41,162 nucleotides of DNA from Microcaldota archaeon (GTDB taxonomy: Archaea > Micrarchaeota > Micrarchaeia > Anstonellales > JAGGVH01). The notes beneath the pieces were generated by a model. The model saw nothing but the letters and a program-made list of their open reading frames with translations, was not told the DNA's origin and made no database searches. Both the position numbers and the translations under genes were made by a program. Within the stretch, counting starts at the first letter, position 1; every line of letters begins with the position of its first letter. The stretch is taken from positions 1-41,162 of the forward strand of contig JAGGVH010000036.1 of NCBI GenBank assembly GCA_021158105.1. The letters are read 5' to 3'. Below are positions 17,846 through 27,114 of the stretch, one piece after another.

Positions 17846-18592
17846 TCAAACATATATCACTTTCGTCTTTCCATTAATCTTAGCAATTAGCCTTACATTA
17901 TTTCTTAATACTGATGTTTGTATCCTTTGCATTAGTAATTGATCAATCTGAAATATGCCTGCCGGGTTGTGCATAGAAATAGTAATACTTAACGGTCTGA
18001 TACTATTGCCCTTTTTAATGGTGACGCTGTCAATCGCATTGGCCGATTCTGAGTGTATACTGAACCGCCCTTTTATTATTGGAATCCGTGATCGTCCCTT
18101 TGTCATATCGAGTGCATCCCCAATCTTTACACAGCTCGCTTCTAAAGTATGTGCTTCCATGTCTTCATGGGAAATTATAGCGTGTAATATTTCAGTTTTA
18201 ATCTTCTCGCCAACATCTTTTCTGTAGGTTTGGTATAATATCTTATCAATTATGTCTTCTGCAAGGATAACGCTCCACCTCTCATGATGCTCCCGGTGGA
18301 TTGCATTGCCAATGTCATGCAGTATGCTAGCAATGTAAACGATGTTTTTTCCGTCTTCATACGATAACCCTGCCTGTGTACAGGTGTTCCATTTAAATTT
18401 ATCTTTTAATGGAAACAAGATCTCATAAATTTTTAATGCATTGTGTGCAACTATTTTGGCATGGACTGGGCCGTGATCATTATAATTCAACCGTTTCATT
18501 GTCATAATGTTGCCCATCTTCCATAATATTTTTAACTGGGGATCTTTTCCACAGATACTGATCATTTTATCTAATGTCTTTTCATTATCCAT
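17846..18592 (-). CDS. HD-domain phosphohydrolase-like protein
   Basis: NYNDHGPVHAKIVAHNALKIYE ... IVYIASILHDIGNAIHREHHERWS. Confidence 0.8.
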   Translation of the reverse strand: MDNEKTLDKMISICGKDPQLKILWKMGNIMTMKRLNYNDHGPVHAKIVAHNALKIYEILFPLKDKFKWNTCTQAGLSYEDGKNIVYIASILHDIGNAIHREHHERWSVILAEDIIDKILYQTYRKDVGEKIKTEILHAIISHEDMEAHTLEASCVKIGDALDMTKGRSRIPIIKGRFSIHSESANAIDSVTIKKGNSIRPLSITISMHNPAGIFQIDQLLMQRIQTSVLRNNVRLIAKINGKTKVIYV

Positions 18593-18686
18593 ACGATTAG
18601 AGATGAAGTAATGTTTTTAAATCTTTAGTTTCCTTAACATATTAAATTTATACTGGGTCTAGTTGTGATTAATCAAGGTGAATATA

Positions 18687-19322
18687 ATGGATAAGATTGA
18701 AAAGATGAAAACAGGAACTACCACTTTAGGCATTGTTTGTGATGAAGGAGTGGTTTTGGCATCTGATAAACGTGCCACGATGGGTTATCTGGTTTCTAGT
18801 AAGACAACCATAAAAGTCGCAAAATTGGACAGGAACATTGGGATGACAATAGCTGGCGGCGTTGGCGACGCACAGAAACTCATACGATGGATGCGCAGCG
18901 AACTTGAAGTTTACAGATTAAGAGAAGGAGAAGGTATGACTGTTAAAGGTGCTGCGACTTTGTTAGCCAATGTGCTTTCAAATTATAAATTCTATCCATT
19001 CTTTGTCCAGTTGATTGTTGGCGGGTATGATTCAAAGCCTGAATTGTATAGTTTGGACATGGCAGGCGGAGTTACAAAGGATGATTATATTTCTACAGGG
19101 AGCGGGTCGCCTTTTGTTTACGGACTGCTTGAAACTGGGTATGATAAAAAGATGAGTTTAAAGGATTGCTTAAAACTTGCAGCCAAGTGCATCATTGCAG
19201 CGAGCAAGAGAGATATTGCGTCAGGCAATGGTATAACTATGGCGACGATAACAAAGGACGGGTTTAAATATTTGACAGCTGAAGAGATTGAAAAGATTGG
19301 CAAGGAAGTTTCAAAAAAGTAA
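18687..19322 (+). CDS. psmB: Archaeal proteasome beta subunit
   Basis: KTGTTTLGIVCDEGVVLASDKRATMGYLVSSKTTIKV, with N-terminal Thr after Gly. Confidence 0.93.
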   Translation: MDKIEKMKTGTTTLGIVCDEGVVLASDKRATMGYLVSSKTTIKVAKLDRNIGMTIAGGVGDAQKLIRWMRSELEVYRLREGEGMTVKGAATLLANVLSNYKFYPFFVQLIVGGYDSKPELYSLDMAGGVTKDDYISTGSGSPFVYGLLETGYDKKMSLKDCLKLAAKCIIAASKRDIASGNGITMATITKDGFKYLTAEEIEKIGKEVSKK

Positions 19323-19571
19323 TATTTTCAAATAATTTCAAACAATATCAAACACAAAAGAAACATGCATAAAATTATATGCATAGGATTATGAATAATT
19401 GTGTATATATTAGTGAAAAATATAATAAAAGAATATTTGAACGCGTGCAACTACAAATCATAAAATTTAGTAAGATGTTGAGATTGTTTTTAATGTATGT
19501 TTATTAGCAACCTAATGGTGTACTCTAAAAAGATTAGCAGGTGAAAACAAAATTATGAAGAGAGTGATGAG

Positions 19572-21461
19572 ATGTTAAAGGATTTTGAGAAAAAGATTAA
19601 AAAAATCATTCCTACTGAATGCGGATTTTCAAAAGTTGAGGCAGAAGGGTTAAACATTGTGATCTATGTTGATGATATTAAATCGTTCTATGAGAATGAC
19701 CACCTTATAAAGGACTTGGCAAGTGCATTAAAGAAAAAGATATGCATCCGTGCAACTGCTGCATCGCGCATTGATCCTGAAAGTGCGATAAAGATTATAA
19801 AGGAAACCATACCCGAGGATGCGAATGTACAAAATATTAAGTTTAATCCTACATTTGGCAAGGTCAACATTGAAGCTATGAAGCCCGGTCTGGTTATTGG
19901 GAAAGGTGGTGAGACATTAAAGAAAATAATAGAAAAAACAGGATGGGTTGTTGATGTCCAGAGGGTGCCAACGATGGAATCGTCAACGATTTCTGGCGTG
20001 CGCAAGAGTCTGTTAAAAGAGGCTGAGAAAAGAAAAAAGTTCTTAGACAATGTTGGCAAGAAGATTATGATGAGGTATGATTCTCCTTCATCTTGGGTTA
20101 AGATGACTGCGCTTGGTGGCGCAAGGGAAGTTGGCAGGTCATGTTTTGTTGTTGAAACGCCAAACAGTCGAGTATTATTGGATTGTGGCATCAATCCTGA
20201 CATTTCTGATAAATCAAAGATGTATCCAATGTTAAGCGATTTGGGTTTTTCGTTGTCTGATATAGATGCGGTTATACTATCGCATGCTCATCTTGACCAC
20301 TCAGGATTTATACCTTACTTGTTTGCTTATGGTTATGACGGTCCAGTTTATTGTACACCGCCGACAAGGGATTTGTCAGTCATGTTGCAGATGGATTATT
20401 TGGGTTTGGTCAACAAGAATTCAAATCTTACTCCACCATATACAATATCCGACATTCACAAGCAACTTATTCATACTATTACAGTGAATTATGGCGAGGT
20501 TGTTGATATTACGCCAGAAATTAAACTGACATTGTATAATGCAGGGCATATATTAGGAAGTGCGATAACTCATCTTCATATCAATAATGGGCAGCATAAC
20601 TTGGTTTATACTGGAGACATGAAGTTTGGGTTTACACAGTTGTTTGACCCTGCGCATATCCAGTTTCCAAGGGTTGAAACATTGTTGATGGAGTCCACAT
20701 ATGGTGGTAAGAACGATGTCATGCCAAACCGTCGTGATTCTGAATCAATGTTGATTGACATTGTCAAGAAGACGATCGAACGCGGCGGTAAAGTTTTGAT
20801 ACCTGTGTTTGCTGTTGGCAGATCACAGGAGATAATGTTGGTGTTTGAGCATTATTTTAGAGAGAATGATATTAATATCCCGATATATTTAGATGGTATG
20901 ATAAGGGAAGCATCTGCAATACATACCGCATATCCAGAATATTTGAAAGCTAAGGTTAGAAAAAAGGTATTGGCTAACAGGAGCCCGTTTGAGTCTGAGA
21001 TATTTGAGACTGTAAAAGGTGACAGGGATAAGATTATTGAGGGTGAGCCATCGATAATTCTTGCCACTGCTGGCATGATGTCTGGCGGTCCAGTGTTAGA
21101 ATATTTTAAACAACTGGCGCCTGATGATAAGAATTCATTAGTATTTGTTGGGTATATGTCTCCGTTATCATTAGGGCATAAGATACAGAGAGGGCTCAGG
21201 GAAGTTCCTTTGGTGAACAATGATGGCAAAATTGAAAGTGTTAAAGTTAACATGGAAGTTTATAACGTTGAAGGGTTCTCAGGACATTCTGACAGGAGAC
21301 AGTTGTTAGCATATGTAAAGAATATTACGCCGCGACCAAACAGGGTTATTTTATGTCATGGTGATGAGAATAAGGTTACTAACTTAGCGTACACAATCAA
21401 TAAACTTTTTAAGATCAAAACTGATGCGCCGATGGTGTTGGACAGTTTAAGGTTAAAATAG
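19572..21461 (+). CDS. Archaeal CPSF-like KH/beta-CASP ribonuclease (aCPSF1/FttA)
   Basis: KH domain (GLVIGKGGETLKKI), metallo-beta-lactamase HAHLDHSG, beta-CASP region and FSGHSDRRQL. Confidence 0.93.
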   Translation: MLKDFEKKIKKIIPTECGFSKVEAEGLNIVIYVDDIKSFYENDHLIKDLASALKKKICIRATAASRIDPESAIKIIKETIPEDANVQNIKFNPTFGKVNIEAMKPGLVIGKGGETLKKIIEKTGWVVDVQRVPTMESSTISGVRKSLLKEAEKRKKFLDNVGKKIMMRYDSPSSWVKMTALGGAREVGRSCFVVETPNSRVLLDCGINPDISDKSKMYPMLSDLGFSLSDIDAVILSHAHLDHSGFIPYLFAYGYDGPVYCTPPTRDLSVMLQMDYLGLVNKNSNLTPPYTISDIHKQLIHTITVNYGEVVDITPEIKLTLYNAGHILGSAITHLHINNGQHNLVYTGDMKFGFTQLFDPAHIQFPRVETLLMESTYGGKNDVMPNRRDSESMLIDIVKKTIERGGKVLIPVFAVGRSQEIMLVFEHYFRENDINIPIYLDGMIREASAIHTAYPEYLKAKVRKKVLANRSPFESEIFETVKGDRDKIIEGEPSIILATAGMMSGGPVLEYFKQLAPDDKNSLVFVGYMSPLSLGHKIQRGLREVPLVNNDGKIESVKVNMEVYNVEGFSGHSDRRQLLAYVKNITPRPNRVILCHGDENKVTNLAYTINKLFKIKTDAPMVLDSLRLK

Positions 21462-21470
21462 GTGTTTAGG

Positions 21471-22925
21471 ATGGGTAAGTTGAACATTAAACATGATGAG
21501 AATTTCTCTGAATGGTTTACTGAGATAATAAAACAAGCCGAGCTTGCTGATATCAGGTATAATGTTAAAGGGTTTGTGGTTTACAGGCCATGGGCGGTTA
21601 TTACAATGGAAAAGATGTATATGTTGTATGAAACAGAACTTCAAAACAAAGGACATCTGCCTGCATGGTTTCCGATAGTGATACCAGAATCAAATTTTAA
21701 ACTTGAGGCCGAGCATGTTGAAGGGTTTACACCTGAAGTGTTCTGGATAACTGAGCATGGCGACAATGAGAAATTTGAAGAAAAACTTGCACTGCGCCCT
21801 ACCAGTGAGACTGCCATGTATAAAATGTATTCTTTATGGGTCCATGGCAAGAAGGATTTGCCGCTCAAAATTTACCAGCGTGCATCTGTTTATAGGTATG
21901 AAACAAAGGCAACGCGGCCATTCTTAAGGAGCAGGGAGATATTTTGGATTGAAGGGCATGATTGTTTTGCAACTGAAAAAGAGGCGAGGGATCAGGTCAG
22001 AGAGGATATGGAAATGACTGAAAATGTTATGCATAAGCAGTTTTGTATACCGTTTATATTCTTCCAACGGCCTGAATGGGACAAGTTTCCTGGGGCAATA
22101 CACACATATGCAGCGGATACGATGCTCCCGGATGGTAAGGTGCTTCAGCTCCCGTCAACACATTTATTAGGTCAAAATTTTTCTAAGCCGTTTAATATAA
22201 AATTCCTTGATGACGATGGCCAGGAGAAATTTGTGTGGCAGACGTGTTATGGTCCTGCGATATCACGTATTTACGGTGGAATGATTGCGATATTGGGTGA
22301 TGATAAAGGATTGCGTTTGCCGTTTGATTTGGCGCCTGTGCAAGGGATAATTGTTCCTATATTCACAGATAAGAATAAGGATGAAGTGTTGGCTTATTGC
22401 GAGAAAGTTAAAGGAATTCTTGAAATGGAAGGGTATAAAGTTATGATTGACAATTCTGAGAACACGCCGGGGTTTAAGTTTAATGAGTGGGAGATGAAAG
22501 GTGTTCCAATACGTTTAGAAATCGGACAGAATGAGTTGGGTGCTGATACAGTTACTCTTGTTGCCAGGACGAGCAGGGAGAAAGTGAATGTTGAATTGTC
22601 CAAGCTTGTTGAAACTTTTAAGCATAAAGGCAAAGAGGTTACTGATACTTTGCGCGCCCAGGCTGATAAGAATTTTGAGGATATAATCCATGATGCAGAA
22701 ACTATCGAAGAATTAAAAGATGTGCTTGACAAAGGCGGGTTTGCACGTGTGCCGTTGTGTTCGATTGACATGGACGGCAAAGAGTGTGCTGACAACATTA
22801 AATCAGAAACACATGGCGACATACGGGGAGTGCGATTTGATAAGATTGAAACCCCGGAAGGTAAAAAATGTATATATTGTGGGAAGCCCGCCAAGCATTA
22901 TGTTTATGTCGCAAGGCAGTATTAG
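21471..22925 (+). CDS. proS: Prolyl-tRNA synthetase (archaeal/eukaryotic type)
   Basis: LALRPTSETAMYKMYSLWV; YRYETKATRPFLRSREIFWIEGHDCF; C-terminal CIYCGKPAKHYVYVARQY. Confidence 0.93.
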   Translation: MGKLNIKHDENFSEWFTEIIKQAELADIRYNVKGFVVYRPWAVITMEKMYMLYETELQNKGHLPAWFPIVIPESNFKLEAEHVEGFTPEVFWITEHGDNEKFEEKLALRPTSETAMYKMYSLWVHGKKDLPLKIYQRASVYRYETKATRPFLRSREIFWIEGHDCFATEKEARDQVREDMEMTENVMHKQFCIPFIFFQRPEWDKFPGAIHTYAADTMLPDGKVLQLPSTHLLGQNFSKPFNIKFLDDDGQEKFVWQTCYGPAISRIYGGMIAILGDDKGLRLPFDLAPVQGIIVPIFTDKNKDEVLAYCEKVKGILEMEGYKVMIDNSENTPGFKFNEWEMKGVPIRLEIGQNELGADTVTLVARTSREKVNVELSKLVETFKHKGKEVTDTLRAQADKNFEDIIHDAETIEELKDVLDKGGFARVPLCSIDMDGKECADNIKSETHGDIRGVRFDKIETPEGKKCIYCGKPAKHYVYVARQY

Positions 22926-22942
22926 TAAAACAGGGTAAGTAT

Positions 22943-23908
22943 ATGAAAGTGTTAGGTATTGAATCGACTGCTCACACTTTTGGCATTGGATGGACTGACG
23001 GTGATAAAATAATTCAGTTTAATGATACATATGTTCCTCCAAAAGGACAGGGGTTTATTCCGCGGGATTTGGGTGAACATCATGCAAAGGTTGGCCCAAG
23101 ATTGTTTAATGATATCATGAATAAAATTAGTGATTTTGATGCAGTAGCATTTTCACAAGGGCCAGGAATCGGGCAGGCACTACAGGTTGGTACAGTATTC
23201 GCAAGGTATCTGTCTTTAAAGTTTAACAAGCCGGTTTATGGTATTAACCATTGCATGGCGCATTTAGAAATCGGAATCAAAGAATCTAATGTTAAAAACC
23301 CGTTGTTTGTTTATGTGTCTGGTGGTAATACCCAGATAATTGTTAAGGTTAATAAGGGCAGACGTTATGGGTATCGTGTCTTAGGTGAGACACTTGATAT
23401 GGGTTTGGGAAATGTGTTTGATGTGTTTGCACGAAAGGTTGGTCTGAAGGGTGCGCCAGAGCTTGAAAAGATTGCAAAAACTCATAAAAAATACATTGAT
23501 TTGCCTTATACAGTAAAAGGCATGAACTTGACATTTGCCGGGTTGTTGACTGCTTCAGAGAAGGCTTTAAAGTTGTATCCTAAAGAGGACGTTGCATATT
23601 CTTTTATGCATAACGCGTTTGCGATGATGAGCGAAGCGGTCGAACGAGCGTTGTGCCTGACTGGAAAAGATAGCATTATTGTTGTCGGCGGTGTTGCAAA
23701 AAATACAATGTTTAAAAATATGTTATCACAGATTTGTGAAGATCATGGTATCTCTTTTGTGTCACCGAGCGATGAATTTAATGGAGATAATGGTGGGATG
23801 ATAGCATACACTGGTTGGTTGGTTGCACAGAGGACAATAAACAAACCTTTGAAATTTAAGAATATTATTCCTCGTCCGTACTGGCGGATTGATGAGGTGG
23901 CATGGTGA
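22943..23908 (+). CDS. kae1: Kae1 (KEOPS t6A subunit), not fused to Bud32
   Basis: MKVLGIESTAHTFGIGW; NHCMAHLEIG; YVSGGNTQI; GGVAKNTMF. ORF stops at PYWRIDEVAW without a kinase domain. Confidence 0.93.
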   Translation: MKVLGIESTAHTFGIGWTDGDKIIQFNDTYVPPKGQGFIPRDLGEHHAKVGPRLFNDIMNKISDFDAVAFSQGPGIGQALQVGTVFARYLSLKFNKPVYGINHCMAHLEIGIKESNVKNPLFVYVSGGNTQIIVKVNKGRRYGYRVLGETLDMGLGNVFDVFARKVGLKGAPELEKIAKTHKKYIDLPYTVKGMNLTFAGLLTASEKALKLYPKEDVAYSFMHNAFAMMSEAVERALCLTGKDSIIVVGGVAKNTMFKNMLSQICEDHGISFVSPSDEFNGDNGGMIAYTGWLVAQRTINKPLKFKNIIPRPYWRIDEVAW

Positions 23909-24411
23909 TAGTGATTAATGATGACCAGAGGCGATTTCTAAAACGGCCGTTTTCTGAGCCGGTTAAGGATATTGACAAGAAAGCTCTTGAGAAGATGAAC
24001 TGCAAATTTATCGTGGTTGGTGATTATTCTACACAGTTCTTTGTTGAGAATGGTATAGAGTTTGATGTTTGTGTTGTGGATTATAAGACTGAAAGGAGAG
24101 ATATAAGTGAACAGTCTAAAAAAGTAATAAACACTACAATGAAAAACAGAAAAGTGTTGAAAATTCATAACCCCAAAGGTGTCGTTTCTGATGAAGCAAT
24201 AAGCATGGTCAGGGAGTGGGTCGAGCATGGAGATAAGATGTTTGTGATTGTGGAAGGAGAAGATGACCTTGTGGCATTACCGTTTTTTGCATATGCACCA
24301 GAAGATTATTGTGTGGTCTATGGGATTAAGAATAAAGGGATGGTAGTAAAGAAGGTGTCAGCTCCTTTTAAAGAAGAAATTATGCAGAGGTTTAAAGGGT
24401 TAATGAGTTAA
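23902..24411 (+). CDS. GTP-dependent dephospho-CoA kinase (DUF359 family)
   Basis: FIVVGDYSTQFF...DVCVVDYKTERRD...VIVEGEDDLVALPFFAYAPEDYCVVYGIKNKGMVV. Confidence 0.85.
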   Translation: MVIVINDDQRRFLKRPFSEPVKDIDKKALEKMNCKFIVVGDYSTQFFVENGIEFDVCVVDYKTERRDISEQSKKVINTTMKNRKVLKIHNPKGVVSDEAISMVREWVEHGDKMFVIVEGEDDLVALPFFAYAPEDYCVVYGIKNKGMVVKKVSAPFKEEIMQRFKGLMS

Positions 24412-25095
24412 ACGGTTGAATGTGGTTTCTTGTTTATAACTGTTCAATAAATCTTGTATTTCCTTAGATATTTCATGTGAGTCATTATACATTATTATTT
24501 TATTGAATAGGTTGTCAAGTTTACTTTTGATTATTTTCATTTTGTCATCAGGAGGATATTGTTTCAGTTCATTTTGGTAAAATGATTTTGCCCACACATG
24601 CAGTTCTTGTTGAATCCCTAAAAAGTTTTCTTCAATGATCTTGTTTTTTTCGCCAATCCTGAAAAGGTTTGTTGTTATGTAAAGGTATATTTCTCTAAGA
24701 TTTTCTAAATTTTTGTTTACTGGTGCACGTCGTGCGTATGACTGTCCAGAACGTTTTGTCCATAACGTTGAATGATAAAAACTTTTTTTTATAAGTTCTC
24801 TTGCTTCTTCTTGTGATGGTTTATTGCCGTGTCTATTTATATAATAATTTATTGAATCTTTAACAAGTTGGAGAAATTCGCTTTCTTCGCTTGTGCCCAA
24901 CTTTATATCAAACTCTTTAACAATGTCTTTAACCACGTCATAATATTCTGGATATTTTCTGTTGATTTCAGGATAAAGCCGGTAAAATGAATATTTCACA
25001 TCTGTTGTATCATTATTAGTTGTGGCCAATGTATCTTTTTCAGTATTGGTTTCTTCAGTTTCAATATTTTTTTTGTTTATAGAATATCTTGTCAT
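24400..25095 (-). CDS. Hypothetical protein
   Basis: 231-aa ORF, divergent from 25211; overlaps the 3' end of the DUF359 gene by 12 nt. Confidence 0.6.
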   Translation of the reverse strand: MTRYSINKKNIETEETNTEKDTLATTNNDTTDVKYSFYRLYPEINRKYPEYYDVVKDIVKEFDIKLGTSEESEFLQLVKDSINYYINRHGNKPSQEEARELIKKSFYHSTLWTKRSGQSYARRAPVNKNLENLREIYLYITTNLFRIGEKNKIIEENFLGIQQELHVWAKSFYQNELKQYPPDDKMKIIKSKLDNLFNKIIMYNDSHEISKEIQDLLNSYKQETTFNRLTH

Positions 25096-25210
25096 TATCC
25101 CACCACTTATCTGTGTTTAATTTTTGTACGATAAAACATTATAAATCTTTATGTTTGATTTTCACATGATTTAGTAAACTATTTAAATATGGATAACATA
25201 AATTATTATC

Positions 25211-26176
25211 ATGGCACACCAAAATAAAGGACACAATAAGGATGTGCAGGTTTCGCAAGATATGTTAAGGAATGAGGTAATTAGTTTATACAATATTGTT
25301 CAGGATATTTCTAAAGGTTATCTTACAGATAACAAAAGTAAACATGATGATATCGTATTTTGTGCTGTATTATCAGTCAAAGTTTTTAAGAGAATACTTT
25401 TTGAGGATTATACCATTAGAAAAGTGATAACCAGTGAAGAGAAATATGACAAAATAATACTACCCATGTTTTCAGGCAAAGAGGATGGGACAGGATTGCC
25501 GATAACAGAGAATGAAATGGGGATGCTTTATAATGGAATTATAGGGTTGGAAATCAAGTATTCAATTGTTGGTGACAACAGGAGGTTGTTCAAGATTATA
25601 ACTGAGGAAGTGTTGAATACTGAGAAGGAATTAGCAGGAGATTTTCAAGATGTTTTAGTTGAAGATGTCAATTATGATATTCTGGTTGATGAAGGTATTG
25701 ATTATGAAACTGATGATGAAAAAGTTAATGTTGAAACTAGTGATGGTATAATTATTGAACTGGAAGATATGAATGAGGTGCCGTTAGGTCATAATGAGAT
25801 AAAACCGTTCACTGATAAAATGAATAATAAAAATAATAATCCTGAAAACCGCTCCGATAACTTAGCTATGAAAATCAAAGAATTATTAAGTTCAAGGGTC
25901 TACCAAAAACTTAATAACCTACTTATAACTTATCATGTTTCAACAGATAAAATAATAGGCAATATTAAACTGGGCGAGATTGCAGTTGTGTTAGGAGTTA
26001 GACCGGAAGATATTGTAATCATAATCAATAATTATCCATACGATAACCTACCAGTTGATGAGAATAGTAGGATGTTTAATGGCGACCTCAATGAAACATT
26101 TGAAAAGGTCAAAGAACTTTCAAAGAATATTGATAAGAAGATTAAGAAGGTGAAAGAAATTGTTTCTGTGTATTAA
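25211..26176 (+). CDS. Hypothetical acidic protein
   Basis: 321-aa ORF; TATA-like ACTATTTAAATATG about 30 nt upstream. Confidence 0.65.
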   Translation: MAHQNKGHNKDVQVSQDMLRNEVISLYNIVQDISKGYLTDNKSKHDDIVFCAVLSVKVFKRILFEDYTIRKVITSEEKYDKIILPMFSGKEDGTGLPITENEMGMLYNGIIGLEIKYSIVGDNRRLFKIITEEVLNTEKELAGDFQDVLVEDVNYDILVDEGIDYETDDEKVNVETSDGIIIELEDMNEVPLGHNEIKPFTDKMNNKNNNPENRSDNLAMKIKELLSSRVYQKLNNLLITYHVSTDKIIGNIKLGEIAVVLGVRPEDIVIIINNYPYDNLPVDENSRMFNGDLNETFEKVKELSKNIDKKIKKVKEIVSVY

Positions 26177-26259
26177 CTTTATAACAACCATTTAAAAATG
26201 TTATGACCGATAAGTATGGTAAAAATGCTATGTTAATCTGATATTATAAGGTGATATTA

Positions 26260-26412
26260 ATGGTAAAATTTGCAGAGGCAGAGGCGGAGTTGGCCAATAT
26301 TAAGATATGTTTAAGGTGTAAAGCGCGCAATCCGTTAGGGGTTAAAAAGTGTAGGAAGTGCGGTTATACCAAGTTTAGGCCAAAGAAGAAGAATACCAAG
26401 AAGAAGGCGTAA
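26260..26412 (+). CDS. rpl40e: 50S ribosomal protein L40e
   Basis: Not in the ORF track. Reads [50 protein letters not shown] (C-x2-C / C-x2-C zinc motif). Confidence 0.92.
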   Translation: MVKFAEAEAELANIKICLRCKARNPLGVKKCRKCGYTKFRPKKKNTKKKA

Positions 26413-26480
26413 ATATATTTATTTTTACAAAATCTATTTTTTTATCTTATAGCAATATTTTTAAACAGTTTTAATGAAAA

Positions 26481-26589
26481 CGTTCATAACCTTCTCATTA
26501 CTCGCTAATGCTCGTAATGCCGAGGTCTTGATGAACGACGATACGTTCATAACCCTCGTCATTATTCATTCCATTCATAATGCCGAGGT
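26481..26589 (+). repeat. Imperfect direct repeat of the tRNA-Met leader plus tRNA 5' end (26481-26526 and 26544-26589)
   Basis: Both 46-nt copies begin cgttcataacc and end aatgccgaggt. Confidence 0.7.
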
Positions 26590-26743
26590 AGCTCAGTCGG
26601 TTAGAGCGCCAGACTCATATTCGTATGAGTGATGAGCCTGAAGGCGATGATTGATAAAGGCGCTCTGAGTAATCTGGAGGTCGGGGGTTCTAAGCTTTTT
26701 CTTTATATAAGAAAAAGTTTGCCCAAAAGTCCCCCCCTCGGCA
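26582..26743 (+). tRNA. tRNA with CAT anticodon (elongator Met most likely), two introns: 26620..26671 (37/38) and 26691..26726 (T-loop, 56/57)
   Basis: Acceptor GCCGAGG/CCTCGGC plus A73; D-arm GCTC..GAGC; anticodon arm CCAGA CTCATAA TCTGG; T-arm GGGGG TTCAAGT CCCCC after removing both inserts; mature length 74 nt. Confidence 0.9.
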
Positions 26744-26849
26744 TTAACTTAATAATCAGGTTATTTTTTCGTTTTTGTAAAAAAATCTGTTTTTAATGTT
26801 TATAAACATCATAAATAATAATATAATCAGCATTTTTAGGAGGGAGAAA

Positions 26850-27032
26850 ATGAAAAATAAATTAGTGAAAATTGTAGAACATTATATGGCTCTCTTGGAA
26901 GATATAGAGAAAGACCCAGAATTGTCTGACGAAGAAAAAGCCATGATGAAAACAAATGCACTTGAAAAAGCAGACAAGGATATTTTAACTCTCCTCTCAG
27001 GTCCATTACCCAATAAACCAAGGATCAGGTGA
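26850..27032 (+). CDS. Small hypothetical protein
   Basis: MKNKLVKIVEHYMALLEDIEKDPELSDEEKAMMKTNALEKADKDILTLLSGPLPNKPRIR; GGAGGGAG Shine-Dalgarno upstream. Confidence 0.65.
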   Translation: MKNKLVKIVEHYMALLEDIEKDPELSDEEKAMMKTNALEKADKDILTLLSGPLPNKPRIR

Positions 27033-27114
27033 TTACAAACGATTTTTTGCTGTTTTTGGTTAGTAGTTTTCTTGTCCATTATATTTAAATACATATCTTT
27101 ATAATATTAAACAC

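Noticed and set aside
19365-19384. ATGCATA-aaatta-TATGCAT inverted repeat upstream of aCPSF1
   Set aside because: Short AT-rich palindrome in an AT-rich spacer; not distinguishable from chance without comparison.
19688-20203. Minus-strand 171-aa ORF
   Set aside because: Lies antisense to the well-supported aCPSF1 gene; no recognisable motif.
22394-22894. Minus-strand 166-aa ORF
   Set aside because: Lies antisense to proS; shadow ORF.
26620-26671. Intron 1 as a standard dual-guide C/D-box sRNA
   Set aside because: Only 2 nt separate the C box from the first CTGA, leaving no upstream guide; kept only as a motif-level observation.
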